Under the pieces are notes generated by a model that searched no databases, was not told where the DNA came from, and was given only the letters and a program-made list of their open reading frames with translations. Below are positions 11,031 through 22,472 of a stretch of 64,000 nt of DNA, in pieces. A program made the position numbers and the translations under genes. The stretch is from Tetrastigma voinierianum (taxonomy: Eukaryota; Streptophyta; Magnoliopsida; Vitales; Vitaceae): positions 186,001 to 250,000 of the forward strand of contig JAEQBH010001386.1 in assembly GCA_016808115.1 (NCBI GenBank). The letters are read 5' to 3'. Every line of letters begins with the position of its first letter. The stretch's first letter is position 1.

Positions 11031-12333
11031 TGTAAAACCGGAGAAAAATTCAATTTTTCTAAAAAAATTGTAAAACGGTAATTTCGGTTGAAAACCGGAA
11101 ATTCTCTAGATCTGATGACTAAACTGACCAAGGTCAGCAATTCGTCTCGCGAAATCTGATCTAGAAAAGTTTCGTCAAATTTTAAGATAGTCGGAATATT
11201 TTACTATTTTCTGGGTGATAAGTCGCCAGTGACTTCAAGGACGAAATTTTTACGAAAATCTCAGAAGTCAGGAAATGACTTGGGCTAAGTTCATTTAAAA
11301 TAAAGTGAACTGATAAGAAATAAATTGTTTCAGGGTAAAAAGGTCCTTCATGGGTGTAAAAGACCTGAATGGGTGTAAAAGACCTGAATGGGTGTAAAAG
11401 ACCCGAATGAGTGTAAAAGACCCGCGGTGCTATTCGAAAAGGTTTTGCATGGGTGTGAGAGACTCGCGGTACTATCCGAAAAGTTTTGTATGGGTGTTAG
11501 AGACCTGTGGTGGAATCCTAAAGTTATGTCATTTAAGAGAAAACACACGTCATGTTTGTCACTTGGGACTCAGAGTTGAGTGATAGGAATGGCTCGACTC
11601 GGATGGGTTACCCATTGGCAATCAGATTGCGTTGGTGAGCCGATATACTGTAGTTGGGTGTCATTGGCATTTCTAGTGACGAGTTTCACACTTGGCATAG
11701 GCATGTGTGAGGGAGTTGGTGGGTGACTCGAGGTATGGGCATGGAAACATTTCATGCATGAGGTAAATCGTTCCATGTGTGCAGGCTGGTAATTTGTATG
11801 GAATGGATGTTTATGCTAGCTCATTGCATGTGCATTTTAGGTGGGGAGTAACCCATGTAGGAGATTATCACTACTAGGCATTGCTCACCTTGTCAAGGGA
11901 AAATTATTTCAAGTACAAGGAGTGTTCAGGAAGACGGCGCTCACTAGAGGTTTATTTTCAAGAAAGTTTGACAGGGCTTTGATATTCTCTTGTAAAACAT
12001 GTATTAGAACTCTTAATTTTGATATATGTTTTGATTAAGAGTAATGTAATAACTCTTGAACTATTGTAATATAGTTGGTTAGATTTTTGGTGAGTATGAT
12101 GTGTAGGCCTATGTGACCATTTTTACTCATTTTTACTCGTATGTGGACCCGATGTGGTCGCAAAATATCGACAGGTCAGATTTCGTAGAGCTCCCTCGTA
12201 CAAAGGAGACTCGCCCGATTTCGCAACTCGAGTCCCGGGAAAAGGGGACTCACGGAGTGGTGTCGTAAATTCGACATCCACTCTAATATTCCGCGGGTTG
12301 AAGGGTCGCCAACGACTTCGGCTCGGGGGCGTT
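11031..12333 (+). repeat. 5' LTR of the Tekay-like element
   Basis: It matches 16997-18295 over its whole length, including GGGTGTAAAAGACC repeats, a CATGTAGGAGATTATCACTA block and TAAGAGTAATGTAATAACTC. The right edge is placed just before the PBS and is uncertain by a few bases, because the last bases (GGGGGCGTTATG against GGGGTGTCACA) differ. Confidence 0.82.
11348..11490 (+). repeat. ~19-bp tandem repeats inside the LTR
   Basis: Four or five copies of GGGTGTAAAAGACC(C/T)GAAT lie head to tail, followed by two longer variants with GTGAGAGACTCGCGG and GTTAGAGACCTGTGG. The same block is shorter in the 3' LTR (17300-17445), so the copy number has changed between the two LTRs. Confidence 0.75.
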
Positions 12334-12337
12334 ATGC

Positions 12338-12480
12338 CTTGGTATCGAGCATAGGTATACGACTACCTAGGGCTTGAGGGACATGGGCTTAGGCCATTAT
12401 GTGAAATTGATACTAACGTCATAGCTTGGTATCGGAGTTTAGGTACACGAATACCTAGGAGTTCATGGACAGGTTTAGAC
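12338..12480 (+). repeat. Duplicated PBS-leader segment
   Basis: TTGGTATCG(G)AG...TAGGTA(T/C)ACGA(C/A)TACCTAGG...(T/C)ATGG(A/G)C...TTAG(G/A)CCATT occurs twice, starting at 12339 and 12425, about 86 bases apart. The leader just after the LTR was duplicated in tandem, carrying a second primer-site-like sequence. Confidence 0.65.
12340..12350 (+). promoter_or_regulatory. Primer-binding site, initiator tRNA-Met
   Basis: TGGTATCGAGC lies a few bases after the 5' LTR and differs by one deleted base from TGGTATCAGAGC, the complement of the 3' end of plant initiator tRNA-Met. A second copy, TTGGTATCGGAGT, lies at 12425-12437 in a duplicated segment. Confidence 0.7.
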
Positions 12481-12868
12481 CATTGCATGCAAGGTGTGTT
12501 TCGTCGGTTCGGATATGTGTTCCATAAGCTCAGATTTGCAGATCAGGTGTTACACATTGCGGGAAAACTTATACACGGTATGATGTATATGGGAAATGTG
12601 GGATTGCGCTGGAAAATTATATGCATGGCATAATGTATGGAAAGAAGTGGAATGCTAAGGTTAGGAACTATAACCTTAGGGTTCGGAAAATGAAATGAAC
12701 CTCAAAGTGTTGAATTTGTTGAAATAAATAAAAGGAGTGGTTGGTAAGTAGCACCACTTAGGCGATGAACGGGTTAGTTCATGGTTAAGTCTATTAGTAA
12801 TTGACATGTGCATTACTAGTTAGGATCGAAATGAGATTAAATAAAGTTTATCACATTTGACATGTGTG

Positions 12869-13239
12869 ATGGCAAGTCGAGGCCGAGGACATAGAGGTCG
12901 CTCCACGGTAGGTGTTAGCCAAGCACTAGCAATATTCACCAAGAGTTCTTATTTAGGGCCGTTGGGTTGCAATGGCTACCATTGCACGTGCTAGTACCGG
13001 CGCTAGGGAGGCCCGAGTAACCTCTAGAGGTTTAGGGCACATCATCCTCCGACGTTTATAGGGGAAGGGGATCCGATGGTGGGCGCACTACTGGTTCCAG
13101 ATGAGAATGTATTGGATGCTATGGATATTACCCGGGCGTTCCAAGATCAGTTAGCCGACATAAGACCCGACCCGATACCCTTCAGATTTCGTGGTCTCCG
13201 CGAGCGAAGTCCCACCGTACAATCCCTAGGAATATCCAA
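12869..13239 (+). pseudogene. Gag N-terminus of the Tekay-like element
   Basis: The ATG at 12869 starts MASRGRGHRGRST, an RG-rich start common in Tekay-type gag. After a stop at about 13001 and a frameshift come PPTFIGEGDPMV at 13040-13080, the motif preceding the gag core. The core does not follow. Instead an LTR-like block begins near 13240, and gag traces resume after 15871. Confidence 0.6.
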
Positions 13240-15871
13240 TGGAACCCCACTTTTTTAAGAAAGAAAGTAGACACATGCATTAATATACACTTCAAATATA
13301 TAAAGACTCATAACAATTAAATCCACAACCGACCTATTTTACTATAGGTCATAACCACAAACACACATAATAAAGACTCATATGAGTTCAATACTAAGAT
13401 CAGAGCATTCTAAGAGTGTTTGTGGAATTAGGGTACAAATGAAATACATGTTCAATAAAATGTTACGTATAGATAAGATGGAATATCGTGAACCGGCCGG
13501 GCAGAAGAGTGATGTAGAAGTCATGCAAGGTAGGTCTCTACGAACCGCCCGACCTAGGAAACCCGACGGTAACACAATAAAACGTAAGATAATAAATCTC
13601 AGTGAGTGGCATAATTTATAAGGAAAATAATGTTTTTATTTTCGAAAATTCCTTTTCTCAAGGCCTCACGTTCACTCTTTTGCAAGGTTTCCCGTTTAAA
13701 CCCATTTCACAAAACCCAAACTTATACCAAGTCAACAATATGAAATTTATGCTCAAAAATTTAACCGAAATTATTATTAATAAAATTATAACTCCGAATT
13801 TATTCACAACATAAAATTGGAGCATAAATATATATAAACTTCATGTCGTAAAATAATCATGTAAATACAACAACTAAACATTGGAAATGGTTATTATAGC
13901 CACTTAACCCAACAATGTACCATACCATATACCCATCATAAACCGTGGAATACCCCACCTCACGACCCTCAACCTCGAGAGGTGTCGTGGTAATAATAAT
14001 GATAATAACCCGTCGGGTAAACCCGACCTCACGGCCATGGAAATAATATATAACCGTTGGGTGAAACCAACCTCACGACACCGTGGCAAACCCAGTGCAT
14101 TGTACTATAAATACTGAATCGAACCTCTGGTATCTATGGTACATCAATTTATAACAACTAACACAGTATCCTTACTCACATATACTTTTCCAACGATACT
14201 GTATTATAAATTAAGAATTTATAAATTTAATTTCAACAACTCAATCAAATATATTGATGAATTTCAATTCATCAATTCATGCCGAAATCGAGAAATACCA
14301 CAATGAAAATATTCACCATAACCAATTTTAAGCACATAAAACTTTAACAATATTTAACATGCTTAAACCATAAAATCTTAAAATCCATTTAAATCACATT
14401 TTCAAAGTGGTTTAAAACCTCAATCCATGTACCAAGATATTTAAATACTCACAAATTTTATCCATGAAGTCAAGAAATTTCCAAATAGTTAAAATGTTGA
14501 CAAAATTCACATGAAATGATAACTTGTTTATATAGAAACAGTATAATTTATATTTATGCATAACCAACCATTCGACAAATAATATATATATAAAATAATT
14601 AACTACACAATTATATATCATAAAATACCCCCAAAGCATTTAGGAACATATAAACCACTCACAGACTCATGTGATGCTCGCCCCCGGCCCCGCAGATCGC
14701 CCCAGCCGAGCGTGAGTGCCTCGTAATATAACAAAATACCATTTAGGCTCCAATAACTGAATCCAAATATTACGATGCCCCAAAATGTCTGTAGAAAATC
14801 TTTAGAACTCGTGAAACCATCTAAATTGGACCCGACAGTCCACTATACAACGTGTCTTGCTGCACTTGCGACTCCAATATTGGGGTTTTACCCAGAGAAA
14901 ATTTACTCAAATTGAACCTTCCAATAAATCATAAAAGTGTCCAATTTCACTAATCCAACTTCAATTTTTCCTAATTTGACCAATTGGTGTCCAATTTCAG
15001 TCCAAACTCTTTCGGTAATTACCCTAAATGACCCAAAAATGGAAAACTAACCAAATGACATCCAAAATTTACAAACTTTATATCAACAGAAAGCCCAAGA
15101 GACCAGGAACACAGAAGTACCCTTACCTTGGTCCGGTGTCACTGCAGGCTGCAAAACTCGATCCTACCGTCGACCAAATTTGTTTTTGTTGTATCTTTCA
15201 AACGGTGAGGAATTCAGAAAAGGACCACGGAATGAGTTCAGAGGGTCCAAAAATTGGGGGAGGAAGGTATGGGTCGGCCTGGAATGGCCGGAAATGAAGA
15301 AAACCTAAGAACTCCATCGCAGAGGTCGCCAAGGCTCGCCGCCCGATCCAGCGCGCTCACAAGTTGGCCATGAAATTGGCCCGCAAGGTCGCTCCTGCGG
15401 TGGCGCTCCTACCCGGGTGGCGCGATGCATCATAGATGGCCGCAACGTTTTCACGCCCAAAACCCATTTGGCCCGAAATGGCCGAAACGACCTGACCCGA
15501 GTCCCTGTCAGAGTTCTTTCCTAGGGCTTCCTTGAGCCGAAAATGCGTTTTAGGCTGTGGTCTCATTTGGCACACAAACCAGTTTATATAGAGCCTATGT
15601 GGTCGTTTCAAGTAAAAACCTGATCGTACTTGGACATCATAAATATCATTGCCAACTTCAAGGCCATAACTTTATCCAATGATTTTACTGCCAACTATCT
15701 ATGAACCCGCATCGACGAGGCCTACAAGATGGTGTCTTAGTCAACCCAAAATTATTCATCCTTGAAAAGTCAACTTGGGCCCACATACTAATTGTTGGTC
15801 AAATCCTGGTCAAACTACCAAACTTGATCAGAACGTGCTAAAAACTTGTATTATTTGGTAATGTCATTACA
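13240..15871 (-). mobile_element. Probable solo LTR or LTR fragment, - orientation, inside gag
   Basis: This 2.6 kb non-coding block separates two gag pieces. On the - strand it begins TGTAATGACATTACC, has a TATA box (CTATATAAAC, plus 15582-15591), then a long leader with a GC-rich CCCCCGGCCCCGC run (14682) beside GTGAGTGGTTT, and ends near GTGGGGTTCCA. This fits a long gypsy LTR with a long R/U5. I could not find a convincing target duplication (CTAGG before 13231 and CTAGC after 15871 are only suggestive). Edges are approximate. Confidence 0.5.
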
Positions 15872-15894
15872 CTAGCCATGTCTAGCTAGAGGGT

Positions 15895-16640
15895 GAGTCC
15901 CAAGTGCGTGTCGATTCAGGTTAAGACCCTAGGGATTTGCAGGCAATGACTCGGGTAGAGTTCCATTTGGACTTTATGAGAAAGCATTTCCGACCAACGC
16001 TGTATGGTATGCCAAGGCCCAAGAGTCTGGAGCCGAGGCAGGAACGTATGACAAAGGATGCAAGACATGGCTAGATTCACCGAGTTGGCACGTTGATGAT
16101 GACTATGTGGCCATAGATATGCCAAGGTCGAGATTTGAGAATGAATCAAGTCAGTCTTATCTCAAAGCAAGATTGGGGCCTTCACCTATTAGAGGCTGGA
16201 CATGGCTCGACGCTCTCCGCCATGTAGAGATGGAGGATTCACAAAGTCATTCGGGATGCGAGTGCCGTGGGAAGAGGGGCTGAGGATCACCTTCTTCGAA
16301 GTTTGGGAAAGAGAAAGAGGACTTATGTCCCACGAAAGTGCCCCGCGTAATAAATAACTCCGGGTCATGACATGCTTATTTCCATCACCTCGGGACATAC
16401 GGCGGGATCGCCCACCGAGGTGCTGGGATCCCGTGGTTTTCAATGGCTGGGCCCCACTCATCGACAAAGGCATACGCTTTATTCCTCCACACACCCCAAG
16501 ATGGGTCGAGAAATCCGCTTTTAGTCAGAGTGTTATACTGGGCACCTTCGGCAAAAGCACTGCATGTGTTAGAGGGGCCAAATTACTGGTCAAGGTCATG
16601 TCAAGGATGTACCCATAAAGCCAGACTTCGGGGCCCAAGG
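15895..16640 (+). pseudogene. Gag core and zinc-knuckle region of the Tekay-like element
   Basis: In shifting frames I read MTRVEFHLDFMRKHF, WYAKAQEF, DDDYVAIDMPRSRFENES and RGWTWLDALRHVEMED, resembling the retrotransposon gag core (FYEKYFP...EF..L.QG...ARF..L...). Many 1-2-base indels break it. It lies between the LTR-like block and the protease region. Confidence 0.6.
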
Positions 16641-16996
16641 GCATGTCTACGCCGTTGTACCACAAGTTGAGCGCAGATCACCCGCTATGCATGGCACGCT
16701 TACACCAGATTTGTTGCCGGATGCATCATGTTCATTATTGCATCTCAGAAAGGTTTGGGCTAAGAGGTTGAGGCCTCCGAGAAAAGCCATTGTAATGGAA
16801 AATTTCTGGTAGGATCTAGGGTGAGAGTTGGTCAAATATGGTAGACATATCGGGTTTTGATGTCATTCTTGACATAGATGAGTTGACAACCCATCGGGTT
16901 GTTAGTGATTGTGACCTGAGGCGGGTTATCATACCCAACACGGTCTTGGAGTTGTAGAAGGTAGCATATGCATGTGAGTGATGCGATGTGCGTGAA
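16641..16996 (+). pseudogene. Protease region of the Tekay-like element
   Basis: MVDISGFDVILDIDEL...SDCDLRRVI at about 16841-16935 resembles the (L/D)FDVILGMDWL...IDC...V part of the gypsy protease that follows the active site. The DSG/DTG motif itself is not readable. No RT follows; the 3' LTR starts at 16997. The element is therefore cut after protease. Confidence 0.6.
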
Positions 16997-18295
16997 TGTA
17001 AAACCCAAGAAAATTCACCCTTTTTCAAAAATGGTAAACGGTAATTCTCGCTGAAAACCGAAATTCTCTAGATCTCTGAGTGACGAAACCACCGCTACGT
17101 TAAATTGGCTCATAATTAGTGACCCAAAAAGTTTCACAAATTCCGAGATAGTCGAATATTTTACGATTTTTTGGGCGAGGTCGTCAAGTGATTTCGTGTG
17201 GACTAGATTTTTACAAAATCTCAAGTCAAGAATGACTTGGGCTAAGTAAAATAAAGTGAAGCCCGATAAAGAAATAGAATTGTTTAGGGTAAAAGGTCCT
17301 GCATGGGTGTAAAAGACTGAATGGGTGTAAAAAGACCGAGATAGGTGTAAAAAAGACCATGGTGCTATTCGAAAAGGTTTTGTATGGGTTCGAGAGACTC
17401 GCGGTACTATCCGAAAAGTTTTGTATGGGTGTTAGAGACCTGTGGTGGAATCCTAAAAGTTATGTTGCCTAAGAGAAAACACACGGTCATGTTTGTCACT
17501 TAGACTTAGAGTTGAGTGATAGGAGTCGGGGTTGACTCGGGATGGGTTACCCATTGGCAAATTGCATTGGGTGTTGGTGGCCAAACAAAGGGCTCATTAG
17601 TTAGTGTCATTGGCATTTCTGGTGACGAGTTTCACACTTGGCATAGCATGTGTGAGGGAGTTGGTGGGTGACTCGAGGTATGGGCATGGAAACATTTCAT
17701 GCATGAGGTAAATCGTTCCATGTGTGCATTATAAATTGTATGGAATGTGGATGTTTGCGTTGTACCATTTCATGTGCATTTTAGGTGGGGAGTAACCCAT
17801 GTAGGAGATTATCACTACTGGGCATTGCTCACCCTGTCAAAGGAAAATTATTTCAAGTACAGGTAGTGTTCAGGAAGACGGCGCTCACTAGAGGCTGATT
17901 TTCAGAAGAAAGTCGGATTGTGGTTTTGATATTTTTTTTGTAAAACATGTATTAGAACTCTTAATTTTGATATATGTTTTGATTAAGAGTAATGTAATAA
18001 CTCTTGAACTATTGTAATATAGTTGGTTAGATTTTGGTGAGTATGATGTGTAGGCCAATGTGATCATTTTTACTCATTTTACTCGTATGTGGACCCGATG
18101 TGGTCGTTGTACAATATTGGGACAGGTTGTATTTTAGGTAGAGCTCCCTGTACAAAGGAGACTCTACCCGATTTTCGTTAAATCCTGAGTCCTGGAAAAG
18201 GGGACTCAATGGAGTGAGGTGTCTGGTTACCCGACATCCACGAACATTCCGCGAATTGAGGTTGTCAACGGACCCCCCGGTTTTGGGGTGTCACA
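16997..18295 (+). repeat. 3' LTR of the Tekay-like element
   Basis: This 1299-bp repeat of 11031-12333 starts TGTAAAACCCAAG and ends GGTGTCACA. Long stretches are almost identical to the 5' LTR, but short patches (for example 17555-17600 and 18105-18150) are scrambled rather than simply mutated. Confidence 0.85.
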
Positions 18296-18300
18296 AGTCC
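18296..18300. repeat. Right target-site duplication AGTCC
   Basis: Identical to 11026-11030; see there. Confidence 0.9.
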
Positions 18301-18736
18301 CATGATAAGGCAAATCACTGGGCAACTCTAGAGCGCTTCTTCCATAGGATCAAATGCTTTAGATTGAGACTGAATCCCAAGAAGTGCACTTTTGGAGTGA
18401 CTTTTAGGAAGCTCTTGGGCTCGTGATTGTTGAGGTATTGACGAGATCTGATAAGATCACCCAGCTATCCTTGACATGTCTCCTGGCCCAGGGAGGCGAG
18501 ATCCAGGGACGTGGGTAGGTTGCAATATATTAGCAGGTTTATAGTTAGGCTGACAGATACTTATGAGCCTATCTTTCTACTTCTAAGGAAGAAACAACCT
18601 AAGGTTTGGGATGATCAATTCCCTCCTGTTTTGGTACCTCCCATGCCTGGACGACCACTCTTGTTATATTTTTCAGTTTTAGATATTGCTTTAGGGTGCA
18701 TGCTAGCCTAGCTTGATGATTCCGGTAGGGAGCGAG
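18301..18736 (+). pseudogene. RT C-terminal half and connection (outer element)
   Basis: Continuing directly from the YVDDMIVKS before the insertion, it reads HDKANHWATLERFFHRIK, RLRLNPKKCTFGVT, GRLQYISRFIVRLTD, PIFLLLRKKQPKVWDDQ, GRPLLLYFSVLDIALGCMLA and LDDSGRERV. These are the RT thumb and start of RNase H in gypsy pol. There are two frame changes and a stop at 18709. The thread is cut at 18736 by the next insertion and continues at 25053. Confidence 0.82.
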
Positions 18737-20389
18737 TGATAGGCGTTTTGTGTGATTGTGTTTAAAATATGTGCGATAAAGTGTGCAAAGAATGCCTAAC
18801 TACGCAAGTTTAAGCTTATCAAGTAATTAAGTGTACCTAAGTACGGATATCAATCCACAGGGAAAATGGGGAATGCTAATTACCAAAATTAGAATGCTTC
18901 TCTAATGTCCAAACAGTCAAATCGATGGATTGAAACGAAAATTAAACTAAACTAATGAAAACTTAATCAAGCTAACAGAAGTTGTTGCAACTATAGGATG
19001 CAAGAGATAATAAAGTTCTAGGGTATTTGGTGCATGTGAATAATCATCCTTTGTTTAGGCCAAAATTCCATTCTATTGTCTCTTGAAAAAGCTTCCAAGG
19101 CAACTCTTGCCTAATTTAATTATAAGCCTCTTTCGAGGTCGGATAACCTACCAACTAACACTAGCTCTTTTGCTTCTAAGCTCAACCCCAAGCATTAGAG
19201 ATTCTTTAAGATCCAAGAATCTCCTCCCCAATTCTCTGGTAATTTCTACACTACCAAACTAATTAGGTTGATTCATCTATGTCTAGTTCTTTACTCCCTT
19301 CTCAGATCTCGCAAGGAACCACTCACCATATTAAGATTAGCTAGAAATCAATATGTAAATAGAACAAAGCATGAATTAATAGATAGAAAATCACACATAA
19401 ACAATAGAAAAAGGAAAATTAATAAATAAATATAAGATTCATGTCCAAAATCAACCATAACCCTAGACTACAAAGTTAGAACATAATAGAGGTTTGATAC
19501 ATCATAAACTTAGGACAAAACATGAGAAAAGAAAGAAACTCTAATGATCAAAATGATGGTGATTCACAGAGTTTTCTTCCACAAATCTCGCGATCTTCTC
19601 CCAAATCTTCCAAAAAACGACTCATAACTTTTTGTTCCTTGGTCCCCGAAGTGTGGACAAAGTCCCCTTCCTAGAGCCACAATACCTCACTCCTTGTTTC
19701 CTTGGGGTTTGAGCTTTAAAACCCTCAATTTTGGGATCAAAATGGGCTGAAAATCTACCCAAAACCAACCCCGAACGTCACAACATCGCGACGTTGGGAT
19801 GCTCTATTTCTGCACTCTCTGCAACGTCGCGACGTTGGTTCTCAACGTCACGACGTTGCTGCAGCTCTTTTGTTTTTGCACCAACTTCGTAGGGCCATAA
19901 CTTTATCATCGAACTTTGATTTGGGTGTTCTTGGTACCGTTGGAAATATCTTAAAGTGTAGAATCTATATATGGCCAGGAAAAACACTTTATAAATTACT
20001 ATAAATACTGAATGTACAAAATTATTCAAGCTGAGTCACTTGCAGGCTCTCTTATCTTAACTTGCAACTACCAAAGTCATACTTGATCATTTGAAGTCCA
20101 AATGGAGTGAATAAAGGTCTCTTTAGGCGAAGTATCTATCAATCCATATCAATATTGTAGCCATTGGGGATCATTGTGCAGCTTAAAACATCAAAACACA
20201 ATAGTTGTTGTTGTATGTGTAATTTGCTGATTTTTAGGCTTTATCTCTTTGTTTTTGCTCCATGTTGGCTCATGGTTGGCCTAATCACAAATTGAACATT
20301 TAGAGAATTATATCCTTTATTTATATAATAAAACTACTAAAAATATAAGTAAAACATAGGGATAAAATGAGTATAAAGTATACTCATCA
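18737..20389 (-). repeat. 3' LTR of the LARD
   Basis: Runs from TGATAGGCG to TACTCATCA in plus coordinates and matches 23398-25052. It contains AACGTCGCGACGTTG palindromes at 19777-19860 and the conserved terminal block CGGATATC(A/G)ATCCAC at 18844-18858, the reverse of the CTGTGGAT-type LTR end. Confidence 0.87.
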
Positions 20390-20400
20390 TACCCCCAAAC
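20390..20400 (-). promoter_or_regulatory. Polypurine tract of the LARD
   Basis: TACCCCCAAACTT on the + strand is AAGTTTGGGGGTA on the - strand, directly before the LTR start TGATGAGTA. Confidence 0.75.
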
Positions 20401-22472
20401 TTAAATTTTTGCTTGTCCCAGCGAGGCGACTCAAACAAAACAGAAAATTGAAAATGACATGAACTAACAAGAAATGTGATGAGTATGATAACATGATGCC
20501 AAGTGGAAGAATCACTATGAACACAAGTTAGCAATATTAGCATTTTCAACCAAAATTTAGGATCCTTAAACTTTTAAACTCTCCAAGGAACATGGCAAAG
20601 CAAAGCATGGTGAGCAAATCAAATCAGCCCTTGAAGTCCTCAATGACCAAGGAATCTAAGTATAGGTTATAGCATGATCTCTAATGTATAGCAAGGTCCT
20701 AGTACCCCCAAACTTAATCTCAACTCACCTATTTGGAAGAAGCTAACTAAGAAAGGATAAGAAAGCACCACACCCTTTTTATTCATACCAAAATACCTAA
20801 AAATTACCTAAATACCTAAAAATGAAAGAAAACCAGTGCCAAGAATTTTTAGATGAGTGTTCCTATAGAAGGGATCCATTGGTGACTCCCCACTAGTTGG
20901 TTAGGGGCAACAGGCATTAAATTCCCTTCAAACTTCACCCCGAAAACTCAACCAAACTCAAAGGTCCTAAGTTGTGGGAATGATCCATCTTTTGTCCCAT
21001 GTAGCAGGCAATGAAGTCAATGACTCCTGGTAAGTTGGCTCAAGGCATTAGGCTTTGAAAGGCCCCTCGGACTGTGCCCGAGATTCCGATTAGATGATCC
21101 CACTTATTCTTATTCACATACTTATTTTTTATAATTTTCTTTTCTTTTGCTTTCTATCTTTCTCTTTCACGTTTTCGTTTGTTTTTATTTATTTATTTAT
21201 TTTCCTCTTTTTAGTTGAGGCTCCATGGAAATCCTCTTTTGATTAGGTGTCCCATCACTTAGGTGGCTAGAATCCCCTAAGGTTAGTTGGTCCAATGAAA
21301 ATTAGAGACTAAAGGTATCTGAGGAGACGAAAGTGTCGTGTGTGTGTGTGTGTGATAGATTCGCCAGAAATAGATTCTTGAAGCACGAGGGAGGTGACTA
21401 AGCTAAGTCACTTTCATGCCAAGCCAGCACACAATTTCATATCATTTAAAAACCTAAGGAGTCAAATTTCTCTTTCACGCTGGCCTTTTGAATAGTTGTG
21501 TTCAAAATGACTATACATTGGCCAAACAAGGCATCAAACTCACTCATATGAGACATGAAACAAACAAAAGAAAGAAAGAAAAGCACATGCAAATAACAAC
21601 AAAACAACTAAAAAGAAATAACTAAAACAAGTAAGGAGATACAAAAGTTGAATTTTTCATAAATATTGTTTTTTTTTTAATCACCCCTAAACTTAAAATT
21701 AACATTGTACTCAATGCGAAATGAAAGCAAGAATGGATACTAAGTACTTTCCTGAGGTTGATCAAGTCTCTGGAAGTTGCTCCAATGAATATGGCTCATT
21801 TTAGAGGCAAAGGTGTTAAAGGGGATTAAGACTTTGGATTTCAGCGAGAGGATAGCGAAAATAGGTAGAATATGGACTATAAACTTAAGCTTTTCAAGAT
21901 TCTCTCCATCTCCATAGCCAACTTTGAACTCGAAAAACACAGAAAAACAATACTAAGAAACACGAAGATAAATGAAAATTTATTAAAAAAAACAAACTAG
22001 TAACTAAGAAAAAGAAAGGAAAAACTTATTAAACTTGGGTTGCCTCGAAAGCGGGTCGTTTTCTAGAGTCGACTTGACTCATAGAACTAAAGGAAACAAT
22101 GATGATGCCCTCTTCCATCAGTTCTAAGAAATAGGTAGTTGTGCTCAAATTAGTAGCAGGCACATAGCCTTCAGATCTTTATATTTTTTTATATTTTCTA
22201 TTTTTTTTTATTTTTTTCTTCCTGAAAGGTTCCTTTCATTTCTTTGTTCAAGATTGAATGATAGTACTCATCCACCTCGGAAGTTGGGGTCATCTTCTCA
22301 TTTCAATCCCTCATGCATCTCACCCCATAGATGACATCTCCGACATAGTTTTTACAACTTCATCTTTTACCTTTTCCTTATGATTCGGAGAATTTGGCTC
22401 TTTTCTTATTTGCAACTAAGTCTTTTGAAGTTTACATCATTCTCCCTCTTTGGAAGCTTCTCTAGTTCTTCA
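20401..22472 (-). other. Non-coding 3' part of the LARD interior
   Basis: No coding is seen. It includes a (GT)n run at 21337-21354, T-rich runs at 21120-21210 and 22180-22215, and a block at 20850-21115 that is clearly related to 51300-51565 in the Athila-like element (GTTGGTGACTCC-like, GTCCCATGTAGC, GAAGTC(A/G)ATGACTCC). The sharing ties the two families together. Confidence 0.65.

Larger units (their letters stand above)
11031..18295 (+). mobile_element. Tekay-like Ty3/gypsy element, internally deleted
   Basis: The element starts TGTAAAACC and ends GGTGTCACA, with a perfect 5-bp target duplication. Two LTRs of about 1.3 kb, a PBS matching initiator tRNA-Met after the left LTR, and gag and protease traces in order support a Tekay-like gypsy element. 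No RT, RNase H or integrase is visible, so it is defective. A further LTR-like block (about 13240-15871) sits inside gag. Confidence 0.85.

Noticed and set aside
15350..15611. - strand 84-codon ORF that could be a host exon
   Set aside because: It lies just downstream of the - strand TATA in a probable LTR leader, and no domain is seen.
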